A stretch of DNA of 64,000 nucleotides. Source: Alcanivoracaceae bacterium. Lineage in GTDB: Bacteria > Pseudomonadota > Gammaproteobacteria > Pseudomonadales > Alcanivoracaceae. The notes under the pieces are model-generated. The model saw nothing but the letters and a program-made list of their open reading frames with translations. It was not told the DNA's origin and did not search any database. Positions 17,450 to 25,840 of this stretch are shown here, piece by piece. Numbering within the stretch: position 1 is the first letter of the stretch; the number at the start of each line of letters is the position of its first letter. The DNA is taken from the NCBI GenBank assembly GCA_029212745.1, contig JARGOL010000006.1, positions 62,001 through 126,000 on the forward strand, read 5' to 3'. Both the position numbers and the translations under genes were made by a program.

Positions 17450-18358
17450 TCAGAAGGCCAGTTTCCACGCCAGCAGGCCGAGAAGACCGCCGATGACGAC
17501 CACCTTGCTGGCCACGTAGAGCGGCTTGTTGGCGCGCTTGAAACGCTTCAGGAACGCCCGGTAACCGAGTAGCGCCTTGCCCAGGCGGTTGCCGATACCG
17601 GTGATATTGCTGTCGACGTTGTCCACCGCGAACAGGCTGTTGAAGAAACGTCCGAAATAAAAATAGACGCCCTGCACCAGCTTGCTGCGCAGCGGACGGT
17701 CGATGTCGGTCATCAGGATCAGGCGTGGCTGGTCCGTGTCGTTGTAGGCATTGTGCAGGTAGGTCTCATCAAAAATGATGCCTTCGCCGTCCTTCCACTT
17801 GTAGTCCTGGCCATTGATGACGATGCCGCAGTCATCGCTGTTCGGCGTGCTCAATCCAAGCGAGTAACGCAGGGTGTAGGCAAACGGGTCATGGTGCTTG
17901 TTGATCTTCTTGCCCGGATTGAGACAGGCAAACAGGGCGATATTCATGCACGGCACCTGGTCGATCAGGGCCATGGTGCGGGGCGCCAGCTCGTAGGCCG
18001 ACGGGATATCACAGTCGTACAGCTTCAGGTAGAAACTGGTCCAGCGGCCATCCCGGTAGAAGTTGCTGGCCGGCAGGGCCTCGCTGACGCCGACATACCC
18101 GTTGCGATACAGCGCCAGCGCCTCATCGCGAATCACTTCCCAGTTGTCCTCGAGCACGTCCAGCTCCGGATAGCAGCGCCTGTCGACAAAAGGCGTGTTG
18201 GGCACGCGGGACAACAGGTAGGCTGGGATGTTGAACGGCACCATGAAGGTGGAAAAATCGCTCAGCTGCCGGGTCAGCCCCAGCGTCGTGGCATTGCGGG
18301 TGCGCACGAACAGGACGCAGCCGACATACATGAGCAAACAGGCAATAACGATATACAT
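17450..18358 (-). CDS. lpxO: Lipid A 2-hydroxylase LpxO (aspartyl/asparaginyl beta-hydroxylase family)
   Basis: A 302-residue Fe(II)/2-oxoglutarate dioxygenase; Salmonella LpxO has the same length. It hydroxylates the secondary myristoyl-type chain of lipid A at the inner membrane. Features: an N-terminal transmembrane segment (about 2-18), the metal-binding KINKHHDPFAYTLRY and DETYLHNAYN regions, and a C-terminal hydrophobic segment (VVVIGGLLGLLAW). The start at 18358 fits the family; the reading frame upstream has no ribosome-binding site. Substrate assignment is by similarity to LpxO rather than to peptide hydroxylases. Confidence 0.88.
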   Translation of the reverse strand: MYIVIACLLMYVGCVLFVRTRNATTLGLTRQLSDFSTFMVPFNIPAYLLSRVPNTPFVDRRCYPELDVLEDNWEVIRDEALALYRNGYVGVSEALPASNFYRDGRWTSFYLKLYDCDIPSAYELAPRTMALIDQVPCMNIALFACLNPGKKINKHHDPFAYTLRYSLGLSTPNSDDCGIVINGQDYKWKDGEGIIFDETYLHNAYNDTDQPRLILMTDIDRPLRSKLVQGVYFYFGRFFNSLFAVDNVDSNITGIGNRLGKALLGYRAFLKRFKRANKPLYVASKVVVIGGLLGLLAWKLAF

Positions 18359-18506
18359 GGCACACACAGGCTTGTGGAAATTGGGGGCTGGGCCGATGAC
18401 GCCAGGCTGACAGCCAGACACGCACTATACCATCAGCGGCGGTGCACTCCACCTGTAAGCGTGGCACCGCCAACCCGCGCCAGCGCCACTGTTCAGGGAG
18501 GACCTG

Positions 18507-19328
18507 ATGGCCACCGTTTCGCCCCCCAGGCTGTACCTGTGGCGGCATCGCACGCTCTATCTCGGCCCGCTGCAGGGCCCGCTGCGCCTGCACCTGGCCG
18601 CCTCGAGGCTGCTCGTGTCCCTGGACCCGGCGCGGCCGCTGGAGATACGTGCCCGTCACAGCCGCCGCTGGGTCAGCTGCCAGTCGGCCCTGTTGCCGGT
18701 GGGCACCCGGGCCGAGTTGCGCAGCGGCGGGCAGACCGTGGCCGATTGCCACCTGGATGTGGCGGGCCAGGACCTGGCCCTGATGTCGGCGCAAGCCGGG
18801 CACCGGCTCGAGGACCTGCGACTGGACATCGACATGCCGGAGGCGCTGGCCAGCCGCTTCAGCCAGTGGCTGCAGCGGCCACCCGAGCCCGAAACGCTTG
18901 CCCAGGAGCTGCAGGCACTGCTCAACCCCCCTGAACTGCTAGCGCGCAGCAGTCACCGGATCGACCCGCGCGTCGCCGCCACCATTGCCCGGATCCAGGG
19001 CAGCGTCACCGAGAATGTGCCACTGGCGGTACTGGCGACGGAAGCGGGGTTATCCAACTCGCGCCTTGTCAACCTGTTCAAGAGCCAGGTGGGCATCCCG
19101 GTGCGCCGTTACCGACTCTGGCACCGCCTGTTCCTGGCCAGCTGCCTGCTGGCATCCGGCGCCAGTGCCACTGCCGCTGCCCACCGGGCAGGCTTCAGCG
19201 ACGCCGCCCATCTCTCCCATACTTACCGTGACATCCTCGGCATCAGCCCCACCGACCTGTTCGGCAAACACAGCCCTCTGGACGTATTCGTGGAACCGGT
19301 GGTCGGAATTGCCAACGACACGGTTTAA
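18507..19328 (+). CDS. AraC family transcriptional regulator
   Basis: A 273-residue regulator. The C-terminal double helix-turn-helix is clear (about residues 165-255, including SNSRLVNLFKSQVG and HRAGFSDAAHLSHTYRDILG); the N-terminal domain is not one I recognise. The ATG at 18507 follows GGGAGG. The following gene, on the same strand, is a secreted polyesterase-like hydrolase, and the gap between them holds four imperfect direct repeats of about 19-20 bp. AraC proteins bind direct repeats, so this regulator is the natural candidate to control the hydrolase. Confidence 0.9.
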   Translation: MATVSPPRLYLWRHRTLYLGPLQGPLRLHLAASRLLVSLDPARPLEIRARHSRRWVSCQSALLPVGTRAELRSGGQTVADCHLDVAGQDLALMSAQAGHRLEDLRLDIDMPEALASRFSQWLQRPPEPETLAQELQALLNPPELLARSSHRIDPRVAATIARIQGSVTENVPLAVLATEAGLSNSRLVNLFKSQVGIPVRRYRLWHRLFLASCLLASGASATAAAHRAGFSDAAHLSHTYRDILGISPTDLFGKHSPLDVFVEPVVGIANDTV

Positions 19329-19413
19329 CCCGCCAGCCGTCCACCGCAGTCAAAACATACAAGCCCGCCTCCGCCAGCCCGGGTAGCGTCAGGCCATCAC
19401 GGTTTTTCGCTGA

Positions 19414-19489
19414 CGCCGTGACTGACAACAAAACGCCGTGACAGACAACAAAGGCCGTGGCTGACAAAAAACGCCGTGGCTGACAAAAG
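19414..19489 (+). repeat. Four imperfect direct repeats (~18-20 bp) upstream of the hydrolase
   Basis: Units begin at about 19414, 19434, 19454 and 19472. The shared core is GCCGTG-(A/G)C-(T/A)GACAA followed by an A-rich end. The first two units are 20 bp and the third is 18 bp, close to two helical turns, which would place the copies on one DNA face. The last copy ends about 16 nt before the hydrolase start. The array could be an operator set or a slippage-prone tract. The remaining 19329-19413 holds nothing I can identify. Confidence 0.85.
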
Positions 19490-19505
19490 AAAGAGAGGCG
19501 CTATC

Positions 19506-20375
19506 ATGAAAAAAATCATCGCATCTGCTGCTGCATCCGTACTTACCCTGTGCATGCTCACCCTGGTGAGCGTGGCACACGCCGGCGTCTACACGCCGGC
19601 GGAAGGCCTGGCCGCGCGCGGCGATTCCGCGGTCTGCACCTCCACCGCCGGGCTCTGGCGCTGGGGCTATCATTCGGCCCGGCTGTCGTATCCCTGCGGC
19701 CTGAAAGAGAAAGCACCGGCCATCACGCTCACGGGGGGCTACACCAACATCAAGGAACAGATGTACTGGCTCTCAGACCACCTGACCTCACACGGCTATG
19801 TGGTACTGACCATTACCCCGTACAACGTGTTCGGCACCCCGCCGGTGTGGGAATCCGCACACAAGGCCGGCATCGAGGAGCTGTTGCAACAGAACCGCAC
19901 CTGGTACAGCCCGGTCCGTAACCGCATTGATACCGATCGACTGGGCATGATGGGGTATTCCATGGGCGGTGGCGGTGCGCTACTGGCCGCTGGTGACCTG
20001 GGCAATACGGTCAAAGCCGTGGTGGGCCTGTCGCCCTACCTCGACCGTGAGCAGCCCTACTACGCCAACATCAGTGCCTCCACCTTGCTGATTGGCGGCA
20101 GCTTCGATTTCACCGCCCTGCCCAACGCGGTAGCGAGCTACTACGAGACACTGCCGGCGGACACCAGCCGTGCACTGGCCATCATTCGCTACCTCAATCA
20201 CCTCGACTGGGTCGGTTTTCCCAGCAGCATGAAGAACCGCGGGAAAATCCTCAGCACCGCCTGGTTGAACCGTCACCTCAAGGATGACAGCCGCTTCGAC
20301 GACTGGTTCGACGGTGACAAGCACGACCAGCACCTGGCCGAGGACTGGTTCAGCCGCTACGCCTACAGCCGCTGA
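19506..20375 (+). CDS. Secreted PETase/cutinase-like alpha/beta hydrolase
   Basis: A 289-residue exported serine hydrolase. A signal peptide (about 1-26, ending VAHA) is clear. The nucleophile motif is GYSMGGGG with S152. D201 (GSFDFTAL) and H232 (LNHLDW) complete the triad at spacings of 49 and 31 residues, close to those in Ideonella PETase (46 and 31). GGYT (Y80) matches the oxyanion-hole tyrosine, and SHGYVV, DTDRLGMMG and TAWLNRHLKDDSRF align with PETase/cutinase segments. It has Tyr at the positions of PETase W159 and W185. Only two Cys (44, 64) are in the mature protein, so the usual C-terminal disulfides are absent. The natural substrate, likely a polyester or ester lipid, is unproven. 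Confidence 0.85.
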   Translation: MKKIIASAAASVLTLCMLTLVSVAHAGVYTPAEGLAARGDSAVCTSTAGLWRWGYHSARLSYPCGLKEKAPAITLTGGYTNIKEQMYWLSDHLTSHGYVVLTITPYNVFGTPPVWESAHKAGIEELLQQNRTWYSPVRNRIDTDRLGMMGYSMGGGGALLAAGDLGNTVKAVVGLSPYLDREQPYYANISASTLLIGGSFDFTALPNAVASYYETLPADTSRALAIIRYLNHLDWVGFPSSMKNRGKILSTAWLNRHLKDDSRFDDWFDGDKHDQHLAEDWFSRYAYSR

Positions 20376-20468
20376 TCAAACCACGGTGGTTTCTGGCCCG
20401 AACACCCCTTCGAGCCGGGAACCACCGTGCTACCATGCGCGCCCCAGTTGCTGGAACGTGCACCCTGA

Positions 20469-21413
20469 ATGACCTCTGCCAGTAAAGCCGATGTCCTGCT
20501 GCTCACCGTCACCCTGATGGCCTCGATCAGCTGGATGTTTTCCAAGGAAGCCGTATCGCTGATGCCACCGCTGCTATTTGTGGCCATCCGCTTTCTGCTC
20601 GCCGGCTCCCTGCTCGCCCTTGCGGGCTGGCGCCAGCTGCGTTTGCTCAGCGCCGAACAGGTCCGTCGGGCCATGGTGGTGGGACTGTTCTTCGGCACGG
20701 CCATGTGCTGCTGGATCATGGGACTGCACTTTTCCTCCCACATTGGTGTGGGCGCCTTCCTGACAAGTCTAGCCGTGGTGCTGGTACCGGTATTCGGGCG
20801 GCTGGCATTTGCCGAACGGGCACCGGCCAGCACCTGGCTGGCGCTGCCGGTGGCCGTGGCGGGACTGGCGCTGCTGTCACTGGAGGGGGGCTTTTCACTG
20901 GAAGCCGGGCAACTGTTCTTTGTCGCCGCGGCGGTCATCTTCGCATTCTACTTCAACCTCAACACCCATGCCGCCAACCACGGTACCGTCACCGATGTCT
21001 CCGGCAACACCCGCCACCGGGAAAAGGTACCGGCACTGGCCCTGACCACCGTGGTGCTGTGGACAGTGGGCGCCCTGGCCAGCGCCGCGTCCCTCACGCT
21101 GGAAACCTGGCCGCCCCTGGACTCGCTGATGCTGCCATCGCTGGCCGGGTGGGTGGCCGCCAGTGCCATCATCGGCACGGCGGGCCGCTTCTTCATCCAG
21201 ACCTACGCCCAGAGCCTGTCGCCCAACAGTCACGGCGTGGTGATCATGGTGGTGGAGCCGGTATGGACTGCATTGATGGCCGCTGCCTGGTTCGGCGAGC
21301 GCATGTCGCTGGTTCAGCTGGCAGGCTGCGCCCTGATTTTCACGGCCCTGCTGGTGAACCGCTGGCGTGCCCTGCGCGCCCTGCTGAAGACGCTGCTGGC
21401 CCGTACAGCCTAG
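20469..21413 (+). CDS. EamA/DMT superfamily transporter
   Basis: A 314-residue inner-membrane protein with about ten hydrophobic segments in two EamA repeats; the second begins near LPSLAGWVAASAIIGTAGR and contains the conserved VVIMVVEPVWTALMA motif with its Glu-Pro. Members export amino acids, metabolites or drugs; the substrate is unknown. It lies 93 nt after the polyesterase-like gene. Its stop overlaps that of convergent hemH by 4 nt. The ribosome-binding site is weak, so a start a few codons downstream cannot be excluded. Confidence 0.9.
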   Translation: MTSASKADVLLLTVTLMASISWMFSKEAVSLMPPLLFVAIRFLLAGSLLALAGWRQLRLLSAEQVRRAMVVGLFFGTAMCCWIMGLHFSSHIGVGAFLTSLAVVLVPVFGRLAFAERAPASTWLALPVAVAGLALLSLEGGFSLEAGQLFFVAAAVIFAFYFNLNTHAANHGTVTDVSGNTRHREKVPALALTTVVLWTVGALASAASLTLETWPPLDSLMLPSLAGWVAASAIIGTAGRFFIQTYAQSLSPNSHGVVIMVVEPVWTALMAAAWFGERMSLVQLAGCALIFTALLVNRWRALRALLKTLLARTA

Positions 21414-22498
21414 CGCGCTGCGCCCAACGTTGTGGCACGTTCCCGGCGTTGCGCGAGGGTGTCCGTTGATTGCGTCGCAACTGCCCATCCCTGCAGGTGC
21501 TCCGTGACCAGGGCCGCCAGCGCATCAACGTGGCCCGCCGTGGCATTCAGTGCGCTGATGTAGGCGTAATCCCGACCGCCGGCTTCGAGGAAATAATCAC
21601 GGTTCTCCACCGCGATTTCCTCCAGCGTTTCCAGGCAGTCCGCCGAAAACCCGGGACAGAACACATCCACGGACGCGACACCTTGCCCCGGCAGCGCCTT
21701 GAGCGTTTCGTCGGTATAGGGTTGCAACCATTCCTCACGGCCGAAGCGCGACTGGAACGTGGTCATGTACTGCTCGGCCGACAGACCCAGTCGCTCAGCC
21801 AGCAGCCGTGACGTCTTGTGGCACTCGCAGTGATACGGGTCGCCCTGGTGCAGATAGCGCAGTGGCACACCGTGATAGGACAGCAGCAGTTTTTCGTGGC
21901 GCCCATGGGCCTGCCAGTGCGCCTCGATATGGGCGGCCATGGCCTCGATGTACGGCGGAAAATCGTGGTAGTGATTGATGAAACGCAGCCCCGGTACCCA
22001 GCGCCGCCGGGTCAGGTCGGCAGCCAGGGCATCAAAGGTGGAACCGCCGGTGGCGGCACTGTATTGCGGGTACAGCGGCAGCACCAGCAAGCGGTCGACA
22101 CCTTGCTGCTGCAGGCGCTCCAGCGCCGGCGAAATGCCGGGACTGCCGTAACGCATGGCATAGTCCACCACCACCGCATCGCCATATTGCTGAGCCAGGC
22201 GTTGCTGAAGGGCTTGCGCCTGGTCGCGGGTGTGCAACAGCAGCGGCGAGCCGTCCTCGGTCCACACAGAGGCATAGGCGTGCGCTGATTTACGCGGGCG
22301 CACACGCAGGATGATGCCGTGCAGGATCAGCCACCACAGCGGCCGCGGCACCTCGACCACACGCGGGTCCCAGAGAAACTCGGCCAGGTAACGTCGCAGT
22401 GCGGACGGGGTGGGCGCATCGGGCGTGCCCAGGTTGGTCAGCAACACTCCCACTTTCAAGGGCGTGTCATGGGAAAAGTCGGCCTGGCCTTTGAACAT
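21410..22498 (-). CDS. hemH: Ferrochelatase HemH
   Basis: A 362-residue ferrochelatase, inserting Fe2+ into protoporphyrin IX in the last step of haem b synthesis. Conserved segments include LTNLGTPDAP at the N terminus, LLLSYHGVPLRYLHQGDPY with the catalytic His, and FCPGFSADCLETLEEI with the acidic proton-shuttling Glu. Length is normal for proteobacteria. The start at 22498 begins the conserved domain within 20 residues. Other haem genes are not adjacent. Confidence 0.96.
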   Translation of the reverse strand: MFKGQADFSHDTPLKVGVLLTNLGTPDAPTPSALRRYLAEFLWDPRVVEVPRPLWWLILHGIILRVRPRKSAHAYASVWTEDGSPLLLHTRDQAQALQQRLAQQYGDAVVVDYAMRYGSPGISPALERLQQQGVDRLLVLPLYPQYSAATGGSTFDALAADLTRRRWVPGLRFINHYHDFPPYIEAMAAHIEAHWQAHGRHEKLLLSYHGVPLRYLHQGDPYHCECHKTSRLLAERLGLSAEQYMTTFQSRFGREEWLQPYTDETLKALPGQGVASVDVFCPGFSADCLETLEEIAVENRDYFLEAGGRDYAYISALNATAGHVDALAALVTEHLQGWAVATQSTDTLAQRRERATTLGAAR

Positions 22499-22588
22499 GG
22501 TGCAGGATCCCCGGAGCGGTAGGCAGTGGGCGCATCAAGCGCCCGAGGATTCAATGGTAAGGCCGGTCAGGCCGACGTGAACGACGCC

Positions 22589-22978
22589 TTACTCCGGCGC
22601 TGCGTCGGGCTGGACCCGCTCGAATTCCACACCACAGACAGAAAAGCCGTTTTCCTGCTGGGAGCGGATGCTGTCTTCGTAACTGCCCCTGACCGGATCG
22701 TCCGGCAGGCCGGAAATGCAGGTAATCTTGTCACGACTGCCCTGGAAGGTGATTTCACCGGCCGGTACACAATCATCCCCGGTCAGCTTTGTGGCGACGA
22801 TCTCACCATCCTCTTCCACAATGGCCACCCGTTCCTGGTGCAGAACACCCACCGGGCACTGGAAGTTGATACCCAGCCATTCGCCATTCAGGCCTTCCGG
22901 CTTGTCCTCACCCGGCTGGCAACCCGCCAGCGCCAGTGCCATCAACGGCACCAAGCGTGCTGTACTACTTGCTCGCAT
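22589..22978 (-). CDS. Small lipoprotein of unknown function
   Basis: A 129-residue lipoprotein. The signal peptide ends in a lipobox, ALAGC, with the lipidated Cys at residue 20. The mature part is acidic and contains four further Cys, which could form disulfides in the periplasm. It has no family I recognise. The start at 22978 follows a perfect AAGGAG; a longer frame lacks one. It is followed by hemH on the same strand after 90 nt, but with no evident link. Confidence 0.82.
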   Translation of the reverse strand: MRASSTARLVPLMALALAGCQPGEDKPEGLNGEWLGINFQCPVGVLHQERVAIVEEDGEIVATKLTGDDCVPAGEITFQGSRDKITCISGLPDDPVRGSYEDSIRSQQENGFSVCGVEFERVQPDAAPE

Positions 22979-23090
22979 GTTGTTCTCCTTGGTCCGGGTC
23001 TGGTGCCCGGTACAGCCTACTCGCAGTGAGTGAAACCCTACTGCCTGCGTGTAAAAATATCCAGCGATTGCGGCTTTTGCCACGTTGTCA

Positions 23091-24128
23091 TCAGCCGGCC
23101 CGGAACTGGCTCGGGGTCTTGCCGGTCCAGCGCTTGAAGGCACGGGAGAAATTGGCGACATCGTTATAGCCCAGCCGGTAGGCCACCTCGCTCACCGCCA
23201 GGGCCGGGTTGCCCAGCAGCTGACAGGCACGCTGGTGAAGCTCCTGTTCCTGCAACGCCCGGTAGCTGACCTGCTCTTCCTGCAAACGGCGCTTGAGGGT
23301 GCGCGCGGACACGTGCAGCCAGCTGGCCATGACTTCCTGGCTGGGCATGGCGTGGCCCGGCTCCACCATCTTCAGGTGATTGCTGACCCGCTGGCGCATG
23401 GTTTCACTGCGGGCAAACAGCTGCTGGTATTCCTGCTCGCATTGCTGGCGCGCCAGCTCGGCCACGTCCGGGTCCGCCAGGCGCGGGGCCGCTTCGAAAA
23501 ACGCTCGCGGGCCACGCAACGCATAGTCGGCCTGGCCATACAGCACGGGGACCGGCAGGCGCGCCCTGAATAGCGCGTAATAATCGGGCTCCGGCCCGGG
23601 CATATGTACCTCGAGGCCGCTGGCAGTTTCGCCCACCAGCTGCTCGGCCATGGCGGCCATCCCCACCAGCATGGACTCCATCAGGAACGTCTGCAGCGGT
23701 GTATCAAGCGTTTGCCGCGGGCGAATGGACAGGGTCACCTGCTCCTCGTCGCGACGGTAGTCCGCACTGAGGAAAGGCGCGCGCAGCACCAGGTAACGGG
23801 CACCCGCTTCCAGTGCGGCACCCACCGTCGGACTGGACAGGGCCACCAGGCCCACAGAGCCATGCAGCGTCACTTTCAGGGCCAGGCCGTAGGCAAACCC
23901 CAGTCCACGCTCGCCGGCCAGTGCCGTGGCCCGCTCGGCCGCCACGTGGCCGGTGAGCACGGAAATGCGGCTGTCGGACTGCAGCAGGCCGCTGCGCGTC
24001 ACACCCAGCTCCCGAATCACGTCGTCATCCGTGAAACCGAACTCACGCATGACATCGCAAAGCAGCAACAGGTAGATACCGGGTATGCCGTGCAACCGGC
24101 TCACGTTATCGCGCTGGCCTTTTTCCAC
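23091..24128 (-). CDS. AraC family regulator (arabinose-binding-like N-terminal domain)
   Basis: A regulator of about 345 residues. The N-terminal part (SRLHGIPGIYLLLLCDV...) matches the effector domain typical of long AraC-type regulators, and the C-terminal double helix-turn-helix (TWLHVSARTLKRRLQEE, VAYRLGYNDVANFSRAFKRWTG) is intact. The start is uncertain: the reading frame is open to 24368, but the divergent gene occupies that DNA. A GTG at 24128 gives the usual family length and has an AGGAGG about 11 nt upstream. It probably controls the divergent diiron-like gene. Confidence 0.85.
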   Translation of the reverse strand: MEKGQRDNVSRLHGIPGIYLLLLCDVMREFGFTDDDVIRELGVTRSGLLQSDSRISVLTGHVAAERATALAGERGLGFAYGLALKVTLHGSVGLVALSSPTVGAALEAGARYLVLRAPFLSADYRRDEEQVTLSIRPRQTLDTPLQTFLMESMLVGMAAMAEQLVGETASGLEVHMPGPEPDYYALFRARLPVPVLYGQADYALRGPRAFFEAAPRLADPDVAELARQQCEQEYQQLFARSETMRQRVSNHLKMVEPGHAMPSQEVMASWLHVSARTLKRRLQEEQVSYRALQEQELHQRACQLLGNPALAVSEVAYRLGYNDVANFSRAFKRWTGKTPSQFRAG

Positions 24129-24243
24129 CGCTGAATGGCCCTCCTGGACAAGACGCCCGACAACCGGGGGCACCACTATAGCCGAAGCATCCTCGGGACG
24201 CAGTGCGTGACTGCCCCGACGTCTTTTTCCGGAGGACCGACGA

Positions 24244-25095
24244 ATGACCCGCAGCCGTGCCAGCAAGCCCGCCAGCGTTGCCATCACCCCCCAACGCATG
24301 GATTTTGCGTTCGAGAATGTACCGCGCCACTGGTTCGCCGGTGACCCGGTGGTAACCCATTTTCTCAATGCCCTGTCACTGACATTCCCCGATGGCGAGC
24401 GTTTCTTTGTTGATTCGGTACGCGCCTACCGGGACCGCATCAGCGATCCCGTCCAGCAGAAGGAAATCTCCGGATTCATCGGCCAGGAAGCGATGCACTC
24501 GCTGGAACACAACAGTTTCAACGAAATGCTGTCCGCCCAGGGATACGAGAAAGAAGCCCGCGGTGGCCAGTCACTGGCGCGCAAACTGATCGCCGCCGGC
24601 CAGGCACGCATGAGCAAGCGCATGCAGTTGCATGCCACTGCGGCACTGGAGCACATCACCGCCATCCTTGCCTACCGCCTGTTGAGTGATCCGGCACTGG
24701 TGAACCGGATGGATCCCAGCGTGCGTGACCTGTGGATCTGGCATGCCATCGAGGAAACCGAGCACAAGGGCGTGGCCTTCGACCTGCTCATGGAAGTGGC
24801 GCCGGACTACCGCGACCGGGTCCGTACCCAGCTGGCGGCCAGCCTTGCACTGGCCAGCTACACCACCCAGTACACCTGGGCCTTCCTGAAACGGGACGGC
24901 ATCCACCGTCGCCCGCTGGTCCTGGCCCGCGGCCTGTGGCGCCTGTTCGGCATCAACGGCCTGGTGTCGCGCACGTTGCCCATGTGGCTGCGCTACTTCC
25001 GCCCCGGCTTCCACCCCTGGGAGGTGGATGACAGCCACCTGATCGCCCAGTGGCGCCATGTGCTGCAGGAAGAGAAACTGGCCAGCGCTGCCTAA
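24244..25095 (+). CDS. Predicted metal-dependent hydrolase (diiron ferritin-like helices)
   Basis: A 283-residue helical protein of the family usually labelled predicted metal-dependent hydrolase (PF10118 by recall). Two Glu...Glu-x-x-His-like segments, FIGQEAMHSLEH and WHAIEETEHKG, suggest a carboxylate-bridged di-metal site in a four-helix bundle. The start at 24244 follows GGAGG. It diverges from an AraC gene across about 115 nt. The reaction is unknown, and oxygenase chemistry is as plausible as hydrolysis. Confidence 0.85.
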   Translation: MTRSRASKPASVAITPQRMDFAFENVPRHWFAGDPVVTHFLNALSLTFPDGERFFVDSVRAYRDRISDPVQQKEISGFIGQEAMHSLEHNSFNEMLSAQGYEKEARGGQSLARKLIAAGQARMSKRMQLHATAALEHITAILAYRLLSDPALVNRMDPSVRDLWIWHAIEETEHKGVAFDLLMEVAPDYRDRVRTQLAASLALASYTTQYTWAFLKRDGIHRRPLVLARGLWRLFGINGLVSRTLPMWLRYFRPGFHPWEVDDSHLIAQWRHVLQEEKLASAA

Positions 25096-25201
25096 GTCAC
25101 TGAAAACAGGGCAAACTGCCAGCATTGCGCACCCGCAGCTGCCATCGTAGCCTGACTGCAGGATCGGTAATCCCGGCCGGTCCAGGCAGCAGGAGTCCGT
25201 C

Positions 25202-25507
25202 ATGGCATGCCCTTACCTGAACACCTGTCCGAGCCCTCGCGAGGTTGGCACCGGCCCGATATACAAGCGCCGCTACTGCCTCAACCAGTGCACGGCCTGT
25301 GCCAGGTACCGGCTCAGCGCAGACATGCCGACAGCCAGCATCCCGCGCTGGCTTCGCCCCACCATGATGAGTCACGCCGAGCTGCTGCTGGAGGCCTGGC
25401 AACAGGGACGCAGCCTGCCCCCATCGGCATTTCCCGGGCCCCGGGGCCCGGGGGATACCGTCCGTGACGCCCGCAGCGCCGCCCGGCGGATTGCCACCGA
25501 AGGCTGA
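25202..25507 (+). CDS. Small four-cysteine protein, copy 1
   Basis: A 101-residue protein with no signal peptide. It aligns without gaps to the next gene over about the first 65 residues. Cys 3, 9, 26 and 33 are shared, as are GPIY (18-21), RYC (24-26), CAR (33-35) and WLRP (50-53). C30 is extra in this copy. The pattern suggests a metal or Fe-S site. Small proteins of similar pattern, CP...YCxGD...CARYxV, occur widely without known function (recall). The C-terminal tail is Gly/Pro-rich. A CAGGAG ribosome-binding site precedes the ATG. Confidence 0.78.
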   Translation: MACPYLNTCPSPREVGTGPIYKRRYCLNQCTACARYRLSADMPTASIPRWLRPTMMSHAELLLEAWQQGRSLPPSAFPGPRGPGDTVRDARSAARRIATEG

Positions 25508-25570
25508 CTTGTTGGCCTATTGCAAGCTCGCTAGCGTAGCTGTTCTGGATAAACCTGGAGGCAGGACGCC

Positions 25571-25795
25571 ATGCCATGCATGAACATTGACCGTTGTCCC
25601 ATTCCCCTTGATGAGGGGGTCGGCCCGATCTACCAGAAGCGCTACTGCCAGGATAACTGGGACGGCTGCGCCCGCTGGGCGGTGTTCAGCACCCTGGGGC
25701 CAGCGCAGGTGCCGAAGTGGTTGCGGCCAAACATGGGGGTGGAAGCCGAGCAGATCATCGTTCGTGCCGGCCAGCAGGACGACGAGCCGGCCTGA
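25571..25795 (+). CDS. Small four-cysteine protein, copy 2
   Basis: A 74-residue paralogue of the preceding gene, 63 nt downstream on the same strand. Cys 3, 9, 26 and 33 and the GPIY, RYC, CAR and WLRP motifs are in the same positions. It lacks the long tail of copy 1. A GGAGG ribosome-binding site precedes the ATG at 25571; an in-frame ATG at 25580 would remove C3 and is less likely. The function is unknown; tandem duplication is inferred from the gapless alignment. Confidence 0.8.
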   Translation: MPCMNIDRCPIPLDEGVGPIYQKRYCQDNWDGCARWAVFSTLGPAQVPKWLRPNMGVEAEQIIVRAGQQDDEPA

Positions 25796-25840
25796 CGCCG
25801 GCGCCACCAGGCACCGGCCTCCCTTACCAACCAGCGCCTG

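Noticed and set aside
25202-25795. A toxin-antitoxin pair
   Set aside because: The two proteins are paralogues with the same Cys pattern, not a toxin with an unlike antitoxin.
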